Made by a program: the position numbers and the translations under genes. From NCBI GenBank assembly GCA_004357495.1, contig SMWD01000152.1, forward strand, positions 1 through 35,964: DNA of 35,964 nt, given 5' to 3'. Under the pieces are notes generated by a model. That model searched no databases and was not told where the DNA came from. It saw nothing but the letters and a program-made list of their open reading frames with translations. This document shows, one piece after another, positions 20,514-28,922 of this stretch (position 1 is its first letter; each line of letters begins with the position of its first letter). Origin of the DNA: Gammaproteobacteria bacterium (lineage in GTDB: Bacteria; Pseudomonadota; Gammaproteobacteria; Steroidobacterales; GCA-2729495).

Positions 20514-21716
20514 TCACTCCGCCCCGACAGCCCCCTCCCCGATCAGCGCGTCGATTTCTTCGTCGGAGTAACCGACCTCGGCCATGATCTCGCGGGTGTG
20601 TTGCCCCTGGCGCGGCACGTCGCGGCGAATACCGAAACGCCGACCGTCCATCTCCAGCGGCAACGCCGGAAGGCGAGCCTTCTCGCCCGCCCGGATGCCA
20701 TCGGTGACCGTCATTTCCAGCAGACCGCCGCTCGCATTCAGATGCGGATCGTCGAACAGTTCTTCGGGCTTCGCGATCGGCGCGAAAGGCAGACCGGTTG
20801 CCTCGAGCTTGTCCATCAGCTCGGCTTTCGTGAACTGCCCGAACGTCTTCTTGATGATCGGCAACAATCGTTCCTTGTGCGTGACGCGATCGTTGTTCGT
20901 CGCGAGGCTCTGATCGGCGGCCAGTTCATCGAGGCCGAACGACTCGCACAACTGCTTCCACTGCTTATCGGATACGACGCCGACGAAGACCTGGTCGTCG
21001 TCACCGGTTTCAAACACCTGGTAGATCGCCCACGCCGATATGCGCGCCGGCATCGGTGCCGCGGCCTGGCCGGTGACCGCGTACTGCGCCATGTGCTGCC
21101 CGACCAGGAACACGCTGCTCTCGTACAGCGACGCGACGACCTGCTGACCCTCGCCGGTCGCATCACGCTGATGCAGCGCTGCGAGGATGCCGATCACGCC
21201 GAACATGCCGCCCTGCACATCGACCACCGAAGAACCTGCGCGCAACGGCTGCCCCGGCGGGCCAGTCATGTAGGCGAGACCGCCCATCATCTGTGCAACC
21301 TCGTCCAGCGCGGTGCGGTGCTCGTAAGGGCCGCTCAAGAAGCCTTTTTCCGAACAGTAAATCAGCGCGGGGTTCCGCGTTTTCAACGCCGCGTAACCGA
21401 AACCGAGGCGGTCCATCGTGCCGAGACGAAAATTCTCGATCAACACGTCGGCCTCGTCGACGAGCTTTAGTACGAGCGCCTTGCCGGCCTCGGACTTTAA
21501 ATCGACACACAGGCTGCGCTTGTTGCGGTTGTACATCGGGAAGTAGCCGGCGCCAGAGCCCGGCAGGTGTCGCGTGTTGTCGCCCCCGGTCGGTTCGATG
21601 CGCACGATGTCGGCGCCCAGATCGGCCAGTATGAGGCCCGCAGCGGGACCCATTACCATATGTGTGAATTCGACGACCTTGATGCCGGCGAGCGGTAAAC
21701 CCTTGTTTTCTGTCAT
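20514..21716 (-). CDS. CaiB/BaiF (family III) CoA-transferase
   Basis: LAGIKVVEFTHMVMGPAAGLILADLGADIVRIEPTGGD, RNKRSLCVDLKSEAGK, DEADVLIENFRLGTMDRLGFGYAAL. Confidence 0.93.
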   Translation of the reverse strand: MTENKGLPLAGIKVVEFTHMVMGPAAGLILADLGADIVRIEPTGGDNTRHLPGSGAGYFPMYNRNKRSLCVDLKSEAGKALVLKLVDEADVLIENFRLGTMDRLGFGYAALKTRNPALIYCSEKGFLSGPYEHRTALDEVAQMMGGLAYMTGPPGQPLRAGSSVVDVQGGMFGVIGILAALHQRDATGEGQQVVASLYESSVFLVGQHMAQYAVTGQAAAPMPARISAWAIYQVFETGDDDQVFVGVVSDKQWKQLCESFGLDELAADQSLATNNDRVTHKERLLPIIKKTFGQFTKAELMDKLEATGLPFAPIAKPEELFDDPHLNASGGLLEMTVTDGIRAGEKARLPALPLEMDGRRFGIRRDVPRQGQHTREIMAEVGYSDEEIDALIGEGAVGAE

Positions 21717-21799
21717 CTAAAAGCCTTTTTCGTTATTATCCCGTGCCCCGGTGCCGTAAATTATGCCCTAAGGGCCGGGAATTAATAAGGACGTTATCA

Positions 21800-22747
21800 A
21801 TGAGCGACATCGATATTCTCGTCAGCGAAGTCGGCCCGCGCGATGGCCTGCAGAGTATTCGGACAATCATGCCCACGGCGGCGAAGATAGCGTGGATCGA
21901 TGCCGAGGCCGCCGCCGGCGTCCGCGAGATCGAGGTCGCATCGTTCGTGCCACCGAAGCTGCTGCCGCAAATGGCGGACGCCGCCGAGATCGTCGCGCAC
22001 GCGAAAACGATACCCAATCTCGCCGTCATCGCCCTGGTGCCCAACTTCAAGGGCGCCGAAAACGCGATCAGGGCCGGCGCCGACAAGCTCGGGCTGCCCC
22101 TGTCGTGCAGCGAGACCCACAGCCAGGCAAACCTGAAAATGACCCATAACCAGGTCATCGACGAGGTGCGCAAAATCCGGGCGCTGATCGACACGCTGCC
22201 GGCGGCCGAGCGCCCGGGCTTCGAGGGCAGCCTGTCGACCGCGTTCGGTTGCACACTGGAGGGCAAGGTGCCGGAAGGACAGGTCGTCCGTCTTGCCGCC
22301 CGGCTGGTCGAGGCCGGCGTCGACGAGCTGAGCCTGTCAGACACGACCGGCTACGCGAACCCGAACCAGCTGCGGCGCCTGATCAAGCTCGTGCGCGCCG
22401 AGGTCGGCGCGGACAAGCTCGCTGGCGTGCATTTGCACAACACCCGCGGACTGGGCCTCGCGAATGTCGTCGCGGCGCTGGAAGAAGGCATCACGACCGT
22501 CGACAGCTCGCTCGGCGGCATCGGCGGGTGCCCGTTCGCGCCCGGCGCGAGCGGCAACATCGTGACCGAGGACCTGGTCTTCATGCTCGATTCGATGGGT
22601 CTGAAGACCGGTATCGATCTCGAGCAACTGCTGACAGTGCGCAATACGGTACTCGCGGCATTGCCCGACGAGGAGATGTACGGCTTTACGCCGGATGCGG
22701 GCCTGCCCAAGGGCTATGCCGGCGGCGGCTGGGGCCTGGGCGCTTGA
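21800..22747 (+). CDS. Hydroxymethylglutaryl-CoA lyase family protein
   Basis: VSEVGPRDGLQSI, GVHLHNTRGLGLANV, DSSLGGIGGCPFAPGASGNIVTEDLVFML. Start at the internal ATG preceded by an aagga-type RBS. Confidence 0.9.
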   Translation: MSDIDILVSEVGPRDGLQSIRTIMPTAAKIAWIDAEAAAGVREIEVASFVPPKLLPQMADAAEIVAHAKTIPNLAVIALVPNFKGAENAIRAGADKLGLPLSCSETHSQANLKMTHNQVIDEVRKIRALIDTLPAAERPGFEGSLSTAFGCTLEGKVPEGQVVRLAARLVEAGVDELSLSDTTGYANPNQLRRLIKLVRAEVGADKLAGVHLHNTRGLGLANVVAALEEGITTVDSSLGGIGGCPFAPGASGNIVTEDLVFMLDSMGLKTGIDLEQLLTVRNTVLAALPDEEMYGFTPDAGLPKGYAGGGWGLGA

Positions 22748-22927
22748 CGCCGGGCCCATAAAAAACGGGCCGAATCCGTCAGGACCCAACCCGTCGAGTT
22801 CGCCGCCGACGCTTTGCATGGGGGAGATGCGCCACGGCGAGGGAGGGAATCATCACCCTTATTGGTACTTCAGGCCGTATTCAACATCGGCTGATTCGAA
22901 TCCTTTTCGATCGTCGCCATGTCGATC

Positions 22928-23791
22928 TCATTGATAGAATACTGCGCTCAGGCTCGCCTCCCAGCCGACGATGGCCTGCTTGCGGTGATCACCCCAGCGA
23001 TATCGCCCGAAAGCACCACTCTTACGAATCACCCGGTGGCATGGAATCAGGTAACCGATGTGGTTCTTCGCAATCGCCGATGCAACAGTGCGAGTTGCCG
23101 CTGGCGAACCGATCATTGCCGCGACCTGCTCGTAGGCGACGAGTTCGCCGGCCGGCACCGATAACAGCGCGGCCCAGACCTTGAGTTGAAACCTGCTGCC
23201 CCTGAGCAGCAGGTGCAAGGGCCTTCGCTCGCGCATATCGGTTGCGAATGCAGCACGCATCAGCGGCCGGGTAACGACGTCGTCGCGCTCGATGCACGCC
23301 TGCTTCCACTCGCCGGCCAGTTCGCGCTCCAGCCGTTCGCGCTCAACATCGGTGTCGAAGAATGCGAGCTTGCAGATGCCACGCTCCGTCGCGGCCAGCA
23401 GGCACCCGCCGAAGGGAGATTCGTGCAGACCAAAACAAATTCTCAGGCCCTGCCCATGGCGCCGATAATCGCCGGGCGTCATGCCCTCGCAGGTGATCAT
23501 CAGGTCATGCAAACGACCGGTGCCGCTAAGCCCGGAATCCAGCGCGGCCTCCATGACGGTTGCCGACCGCAGGCGTCGCTTGGCAGATTCCTTGGTCAGA
23601 TGCTGTAAAAATTGTTTCGGCGATACACCGACCCATGTCGAGAACACACGTTGCAGGTGATACTCGCTGACACCCACATGCGCACTGAGGTCCGCCAGAC
23701 ACGGCTGCTGCTCCCGGTGAGTATCCAGGTAATCAATTGCTTTGGCGATGCGGTCATACACGCGCCCGCCTGCTGGTTCCGTTGTCTCCAT
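22928..23791 (-). CDS. AraC-type HTH fused to methylated-DNA-protein-cysteine methyltransferase (Ada-like, without the N-terminal zinc domain)
   Basis: HTH segment LADLSAHVGVSEYHLQRVFSTWVGVSPKQFLQ and MGMT active site IPCHRVIRKSGAFGRYRWG. Confidence 0.9.
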   Translation of the reverse strand: METTEPAGGRVYDRIAKAIDYLDTHREQQPCLADLSAHVGVSEYHLQRVFSTWVGVSPKQFLQHLTKESAKRRLRSATVMEAALDSGLSGTGRLHDLMITCEGMTPGDYRRHGQGLRICFGLHESPFGGCLLAATERGICKLAFFDTDVERERLERELAGEWKQACIERDDVVTRPLMRAAFATDMRERRPLHLLLRGSRFQLKVWAALLSVPAGELVAYEQVAAMIGSPAATRTVASAIAKNHIGYLIPCHRVIRKSGAFGRYRWGDHRKQAIVGWEASLSAVFYQ

Positions 23792-24026
23792 TCGTCCCCA
23801 CCGACGTGCGCCCGAATCGCTGCATCGCGCAGCTTGTCTGATCGACCGCGTTCCACCTGACATGATAGAGGATTATTGCGGTCGACCGACGCATGGCGCG
23901 ACCCGATTCTTGCGGAATTTGCTCCGGCGGTCGCTTTGCCGCGCCGCACACCAGAGACGGCCCGAATAAGACACGCGGGCGACTCTGATATATAGTCAAG
24001 CGGCTATAGCCGTAAGGTGAAAGAAG

Positions 24027-24521
24027 ATGAATATACTTCGAGTACTCTTGACTGCCACGGCAGCCTTGGCACTCCTGTCTGCTTGCGGTCAGGAAACCTC
24101 CGTGCAGACATTCGACGGCGGCCCGACTCCCGAACCACCTGAATCGTCCGCGAAAGACTTCGGCGACTACGTCCTGCATTTCAACGGCATTTCAACGGAC
24201 CAGCTGCAGCCTGAAGTCGCGCGGGAATACAACGTGACGCGCAGTAAAAATAGAGCCATGCTGACGGTGTCGATCATCCGGAAAGAAGCCGGCACGATTG
24301 GTGTCTCCGTGCCCGGCGAAGTCACCGCGACGGCAAACAACCTGACGGGGCAACTCAAGAACCTGACCCTGCGAGAGATACGCGAAGGCGATGCGTTCTA
24401 TTACATCGGCGATATCTCCATCGCACACGCCGAGACGCTCGTCTTCAATGTCAATGCGACGCCGGAAAACACGACGAACAGCCTCGAGGTACGTTTTCTC
24501 CGGCAGTTCTATACTGACTGA
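24027..24521 (+). CDS. Lipoprotein, DUF4426-like
   Basis: Lipobox ALLSAC; GDYVLHFNGISTDQLQPEVAREYNVTRSKNRAMLTVSIIRKE. Confidence 0.8.
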   Translation: MNILRVLLTATAALALLSACGQETSVQTFDGGPTPEPPESSAKDFGDYVLHFNGISTDQLQPEVAREYNVTRSKNRAMLTVSIIRKEAGTIGVSVPGEVTATANNLTGQLKNLTLREIREGDAFYYIGDISIAHAETLVFNVNATPENTTNSLEVRFLRQFYTD

Positions 24522-24544
24522 CGAGTGGCCACAGCCGCCACCGG

Positions 24545-25747
24545 TCAGTGCCGCGGCAGCGGCTTCAGGCGCATCTCCCAGTGCGAATACATCGGGTACC
24601 GTCCTGCGCACCAGATAATGATCGCGATGAAGCCGGCTACCATGCCGACGGCGAGGCCGATGTCCGGCCACGTGCTGAATGGCTGATTATCGGGTGACAG
24701 CGCGGGAACCACCATCAGGTACTTGCTGATCCATATGCCGAGGTTAATGCCAAAACTGATAACGCACATCGCGAGCAGCGAACGTTTGACGACGGCGAAA
24801 ATAAACGCAACGAACGGGACAAAGAAACATCCGGCCATCATCGTCCAGAAGTACGGGCCGTAGTGGCCGTACATCTGTCGCCACAGTGGTTCTGACTCGT
24901 GTTCCAGGTTACCGAACCAGATCACGAAGAACTGCGCCCAGAAGAAATATAACCACAGCAGCGTGAACGCCGTGACCAACATCCCGAGCTTGCGCACCTG
25001 GTCCGGCCCGAACGGCGCGTCACCCTTGCCCGAACCACCCAGCAGCGCCGGGAACACAATCAGGGCCGCGCATCCAGCAAACAGGCTGCCGAACCAGAAG
25101 TAAATCGGGAACACCGTGCTGTGCCAGTGCGGGATCAGCATCATCGCGAAATCCCAGGCGAACAAGGTGTTGCACAGTATAAAAGCAATGATGACCCACG
25201 GCGACAGCAGATACAGCTGGCGCTCCACGGCACGGTGATCGATTGCGTCGGCGTCCGCACCGGCCGCCAGATCCGGGCGCAGGCTCTTTAAGACGTAAAC
25301 GGCACTGAGGCCATAGAAGGCCAGCAGGCCGAGCAGATTGCGGATCAACAGCCAGTTCAGATCGAGCCACGGACTCAGGTGCGCCTCCGGTTCCGGCGAC
25401 AGCCAGTAGAACAAATCGTCGCGCGCAAAGTAGAACAACAGCAGGAAAATGCCGATTGCGAATGGCGCGAATGCCAGCGTGCTGAGTTCCGCCAGGCGGT
25501 AGTACGGCTTGGCCCACTGCGCCTTGACGATCCGGGTGATCGCGCAGAAGACGACGCCGGCCTGGCTGATACCGAGCAGATACAGGAACGAGGCTGTCAG
25601 CACGCCGAAGTCGAGCGCGGCGGTCTCGCTATTCAGTCCATACAGCAGGCTGCCGAGTCCCAGCACAAACAAAGCGAGCATGACCCACAGGGCAACCGTT
25701 CCAGCCTCGCGTGATCGGGCGAATCCAAGCGGGTGCAGCGTGCTCAT
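24545..25747 (-). CDS. actF: Alternative complex III NrfD-like membrane subunit F (ActF)
   Basis: About 10 TM segments; MSTLHPLGFARSREAG...FLYLLGISQAGVVFCAITRIVKAQWAKPYYRLAEL; position in the ACIII operon. Confidence 0.8.
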   Translation of the reverse strand: MSTLHPLGFARSREAGTVALWVMLALFVLGLGSLLYGLNSETAALDFGVLTASFLYLLGISQAGVVFCAITRIVKAQWAKPYYRLAELSTLAFAPFAIGIFLLLFYFARDDLFYWLSPEPEAHLSPWLDLNWLLIRNLLGLLAFYGLSAVYVLKSLRPDLAAGADADAIDHRAVERQLYLLSPWVIIAFILCNTLFAWDFAMMLIPHWHSTVFPIYFWFGSLFAGCAALIVFPALLGGSGKGDAPFGPDQVRKLGMLVTAFTLLWLYFFWAQFFVIWFGNLEHESEPLWRQMYGHYGPYFWTMMAGCFFVPFVAFIFAVVKRSLLAMCVISFGINLGIWISKYLMVVPALSPDNQPFSTWPDIGLAVGMVAGFIAIIIWCAGRYPMYSHWEMRLKPLPRH

Positions 25748-26280
25748 TTTTCGTCGATCTCGGTCTTGCCGAATTCGTGTTTGATATAGTTGACCACGTC
25801 CCACCTCTCCTCCGGGCTCAACGCATCGCGGTAGAACGGCATGGCCGAACGGCCGCGCGTCAAGGTAAAAAACACCTGCCCGTCGGCCTGATCCTGGGTG
25901 TAGGCGTCGTTCAGGTCCGCCGGCGACGGATCGGCGAACTTCAGGCCAACCGGGCCGTCACCCCGCCCTTCCGGCCCGTGACAGACGATGCAGTTGGTCT
26001 GGTAAAAAGACTTGCCACGCGCCAGCGACTCGGGAGTCGCGGCGACCGGGTTCTCGATCGATATGGCTGCGTCCTTCGCATCGAACATGCCTTGCTCGGT
26101 CGTTGGCGCGACCACCGTTTCGCCACCACGCACCGGCACGGCACCCGGCCCCGGCGGTGCGATCGACTCCTGCGGCTTCGCGGACGGCTGATCGACCATG
26201 TCACGATCCCACGGCAAACCCGCGACCGTCGACGCGTAGCCGAGCAACCCTAATGCAATCAAAGCATGCCGAATGCGCAT
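25744..26280 (-). CDS. actE: Monoheme cytochrome c subunit of ACIII (ActE)
   Basis: Single CXXCH (YQTNCIVCHGPEGRGDGPVG), signal peptide, C-terminal SPEERWDVVNYI; overlaps actF. Confidence 0.85.
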   Translation of the reverse strand: MRIRHALIALGLLGYASTVAGLPWDRDMVDQPSAKPQESIAPPGPGAVPVRGGETVVAPTTEQGMFDAKDAAISIENPVAATPESLARGKSFYQTNCIVCHGPEGRGDGPVGLKFADPSPADLNDAYTQDQADGQVFFTLTRGRSAMPFYRDALSPEERWDVVNYIKHEFGKTEIDEK

Positions 26281-26798
26281 CAGGCGGCTTCCTCCTTCAT
26301 GGCGCGGACTTCCTCCGCGCCGGCCTCGCGGAGAATGCTCTCTGCTTTTTGAAAATGTGCGTCATCGTCAACCTCGACCGCCACGGCGAACTTGTCGACG
26401 GCGGCCTCCGGCACGTACACGCGCTCCCGGATTGCCGGCAGGCGCGCGCTGATGAAGAAGCCGAGGACTGTGAACAAAATGCCGAACAGGATCGTCATCT
26501 CGTAGGTGATGATCAGGAACGGCGGTATTGTGATGATCGGTCGGCCGCCAACCGGGTGCAGATACACCACGGCCGTGCCGGCGGCCAGCAGGAAGCCGCA
26601 GATACCGCCAATAATTCCACCCATCAGCGTAAAGCGTTTGATGACCGACTTCTTCTCGCCGAGCACTTCCTCCACGCCTTCCATTGGGATCGGCGACATC
26701 AGTGACGGTGTCGCGAACCCCGCGCCCTTGAGCTTGCCGGCTGCCGCCAGCGCGGCATCCGGCGCGGGAAACAGCCCCACTGCCTGGTGACTGACCAT
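26280..26798 (-). CDS. actD: DUF3341 membrane subunit of ACIII (ActD)
   Basis: MVSHQAVGLFPAPDAALAAAGKLKGAGF; two TM helices; HPVGGRPIITIPPFLIITYEMTILFG. Start set at 26798, giving a 1-nt overlap with actC. Confidence 0.88.
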   Translation of the reverse strand: MVSHQAVGLFPAPDAALAAAGKLKGAGFATPSLMSPIPMEGVEEVLGEKKSVIKRFTLMGGIIGGICGFLLAAGTAVVYLHPVGGRPIITIPPFLIITYEMTILFGILFTVLGFFISARLPAIRERVYVPEAAVDKFAVAVEVDDDAHFQKAESILREAGAEEVRAMKEEAA

Positions 26799-28159
26799 CA
26801 GTCGGCACCTCCTTCGGTTCCGGGCGTGCTGGTCGCAGCTTCGCCCGGCTGATCCATCGTCTCCTTGATCTCGTAGATTGATATGCTCGGGAAGATCTTG
26901 ACGAAGATCAGGAACAACGTGCTGAACATCCCCAGGGTGCCCACCATGATCGAGATCTCGACGGAACTCGGAACATACACACCCCACGAATCCGGCAGGT
27001 ACTGGCGCGACAGCGAGGTGCCGACGATCAGGAAACGCTCGGTGTACATGCCGATATTGATCACAATCGACAGGATCAGCATCGGCACGAACGACGTTCT
27101 GAATCTCTTCGAGATCATCAGCAGCGGAGCCACGGCACAGAACAGGATCATCTCCCAGTACAACCACGCGTAATAGCCGAACAGCTTGTACTTCAGCGCT
27201 TCGTACTCGGTCGAGGTGCCGCTGTACCAGGCCGTGAAGAGCTCGAGCGCGTTGATGTAGGTCCAGATCAGCGAGAGCACGATCAGCAGCTTGCCGAGAT
27301 TATCGAAGTGCAGATCGGTGATGTAATGCTCGAAGTTCATGTACTTGCGCAGCACAAACATGACGGTCACGATACCGGCGGTTCCGGAGTAGATTGCGCC
27401 GACCACGAAGTACGGCGCGAATATCGTCTGATGCAACGCCGGCACGAGCGACAGAGCGAAGTCCCAGGACACGATGCTATGCACCGAGACCGCGAGCGGA
27501 ATAATCAGCACGGCCAGGAACGTGTACGCCCAGCCCAGACGATGCCATTCGGTATCGGTACCGCGCCAGCCGAGTGACAGCATCACGTACATGTGATGCC
27601 GCCATCCGGTCGTGCGGTCGCGTACCGCGGCGAAATCAGGAATCGTCCCCATGTAGATAAAAATCGAGCTACCGGTCAGGTAAGTGGTGATCGCCATGAC
27701 GTCGAACATCAGCGGCGAACGAAAGTTCGGCCACAACCCCATCTGATTCGGGTACGGCAAGGTCCAGTGGATGAACCATGGACGCCCGACGTGTACCATG
27801 ACCATCGTCCCGGCGACCATCAGCGAGAACAGCGTCATGGCCTCGGCACTGCGGTACATCGCCTTGCGCCACGAACTTTGCGTAATGTGCAATACGCACG
27901 ACAGCAAGGTTCCGGAATGGCTGAGGCCAATCCAGAAGATGAAACTTGCGAGATACGTACCCCACACGGTCGGCTGGTTCATGCCGGCCGCACCGATGCC
28001 GTAATTCAGCTGGTAAAACCACGGGAAGAAGAAGCAAACGAGCGTGACCGTGATCGCAACCGTCAACGTAATGTAGTACGCCGACCCCGTCTGGGTCAGC
28101 GAGCGAACGACGTCGTCGTTAACGTCGGCGAATTGCAGCTTGCGCGGGTTATCTGGCAC
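26798..28159 (-). CDS. actC: NrfD/PsrC-like quinol-binding membrane subunit of ACIII (ActC)
   Basis: About 10 TM segments; SHSGTLLSCVLHITQSSWRKAMYRSAEAMTLFSL; SWDFALSLVPALHQTIFAPYFVVGAIYSG. Confidence 0.9.
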   Translation of the reverse strand: MPDNPRKLQFADVNDDVVRSLTQTGSAYYITLTVAITVTLVCFFFPWFYQLNYGIGAAGMNQPTVWGTYLASFIFWIGLSHSGTLLSCVLHITQSSWRKAMYRSAEAMTLFSLMVAGTMVMVHVGRPWFIHWTLPYPNQMGLWPNFRSPLMFDVMAITTYLTGSSIFIYMGTIPDFAAVRDRTTGWRHHMYVMLSLGWRGTDTEWHRLGWAYTFLAVLIIPLAVSVHSIVSWDFALSLVPALHQTIFAPYFVVGAIYSGTAGIVTVMFVLRKYMNFEHYITDLHFDNLGKLLIVLSLIWTYINALELFTAWYSGTSTEYEALKYKLFGYYAWLYWEMILFCAVAPLLMISKRFRTSFVPMLILSIVINIGMYTERFLIVGTSLSRQYLPDSWGVYVPSSVEISIMVGTLGMFSTLFLIFVKIFPSISIYEIKETMDQPGEAATSTPGTEGGAD

Positions 28160-28922
28160 CGGCGTCGACCTCCACCTTCTTCAGGTAGACCACGGACGGG
28201 GCGGTGTTCAGTTCCTCGAGCACGCGGTACGCCCGTGGATCATTGAGTTGCTTCGCGACCGCGCTGTCCGGGTCCTGGCGGTCACCGAAGACCAGCGCCT
28301 CGGTCGGGCAGGTCTGCACACAGGCCGGCTGCACCTCGCCGTCCCGTACGCGGCGACGCCCGTCGTCCTTGGCGGTGTCCTTGGCCAGGCGGATGCGCTG
28401 GATGCAGAACGTGCACTTCTCCATGACGCCTTTCTCACGCACCGTGACATCCGGGTTCAGCTGCTGATCGAGTGGCGTATCCCAGTGATGGGTTTGGTAG
28501 TTGAAATAACGCACTTCGTATGGGCAATAGACCGCGCACGCGCGCGTCCCGATGCAGCGGTTATAGACTTGCGCGTTGAGGCCGTCCTGGTTGTGGTAGG
28601 TCGCCGACACCGGACACACCGTCTCACACGGCGCCGCGTCGCACTGCTGACACAACATCGGAATGAAGCGCAGCTTGATGTCCGGGTACTCACCCTCCCA
28701 ATAACGCTCGATGCGGATCCAGTGCATGGTACGACCCTTGGCAATCTCCTCCTCGCCGACGATCGGCAGATTATTCTCGGCTTGGCAGGCGGTGACGCAG
28801 GCCTCGCAACCGGTGCAGCGGTCGAGGTCGATGGTCATCGTCCACGCGTAGTCGAACTTGTCGTAATAGCCGGGCTTCCGGTAGGCCTGCCATTGTTCGG
28901 CAAATTGGTCGATAAAGCTCAT
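28149..28922 (-). CDS. Iron-sulfur subunit of ACIII (ActB2-equivalent, separate gene)
   Basis: CTGCEACVTAC, CQQCDAAPCETVCP, CIGTRACAVYCPYEVRYFNY (Thr for Cys, 3Fe-4S type), CTFCIQRIRLAK...CVQTCPT. Start at 28922. Confidence 0.88.
   Translation of the reverse strand: MSFIDQFAEQWQAYRKPGYYDKFDYAWTMTIDLDRCTGCEACVTACQAENNLPIVGEEEIAKGRTMHWIRIERYWEGEYPDIKLRFIPMLCQQCDAAPCETVCPVSATYHNQDGLNAQVYNRCIGTRACAVYCPYEVRYFNYQTHHWDTPLDQQLNPDVTVREKGVMEKCTFCIQRIRLAKDTAKDDGRRRVRDGEVQPACVQTCPTEALVFGDRQDPDSAVAKQLNDPRAYRVLEELNTAPSVVYLKKVEVDAGAR

Noticed and set aside
22754-22780. Possible terminator GGCCCATAAAAAACGGGCC after the HMG-CoA-lyase-like gene
   Set aside because: Only about 5 bp of stem and no T-run after it; not convincing.
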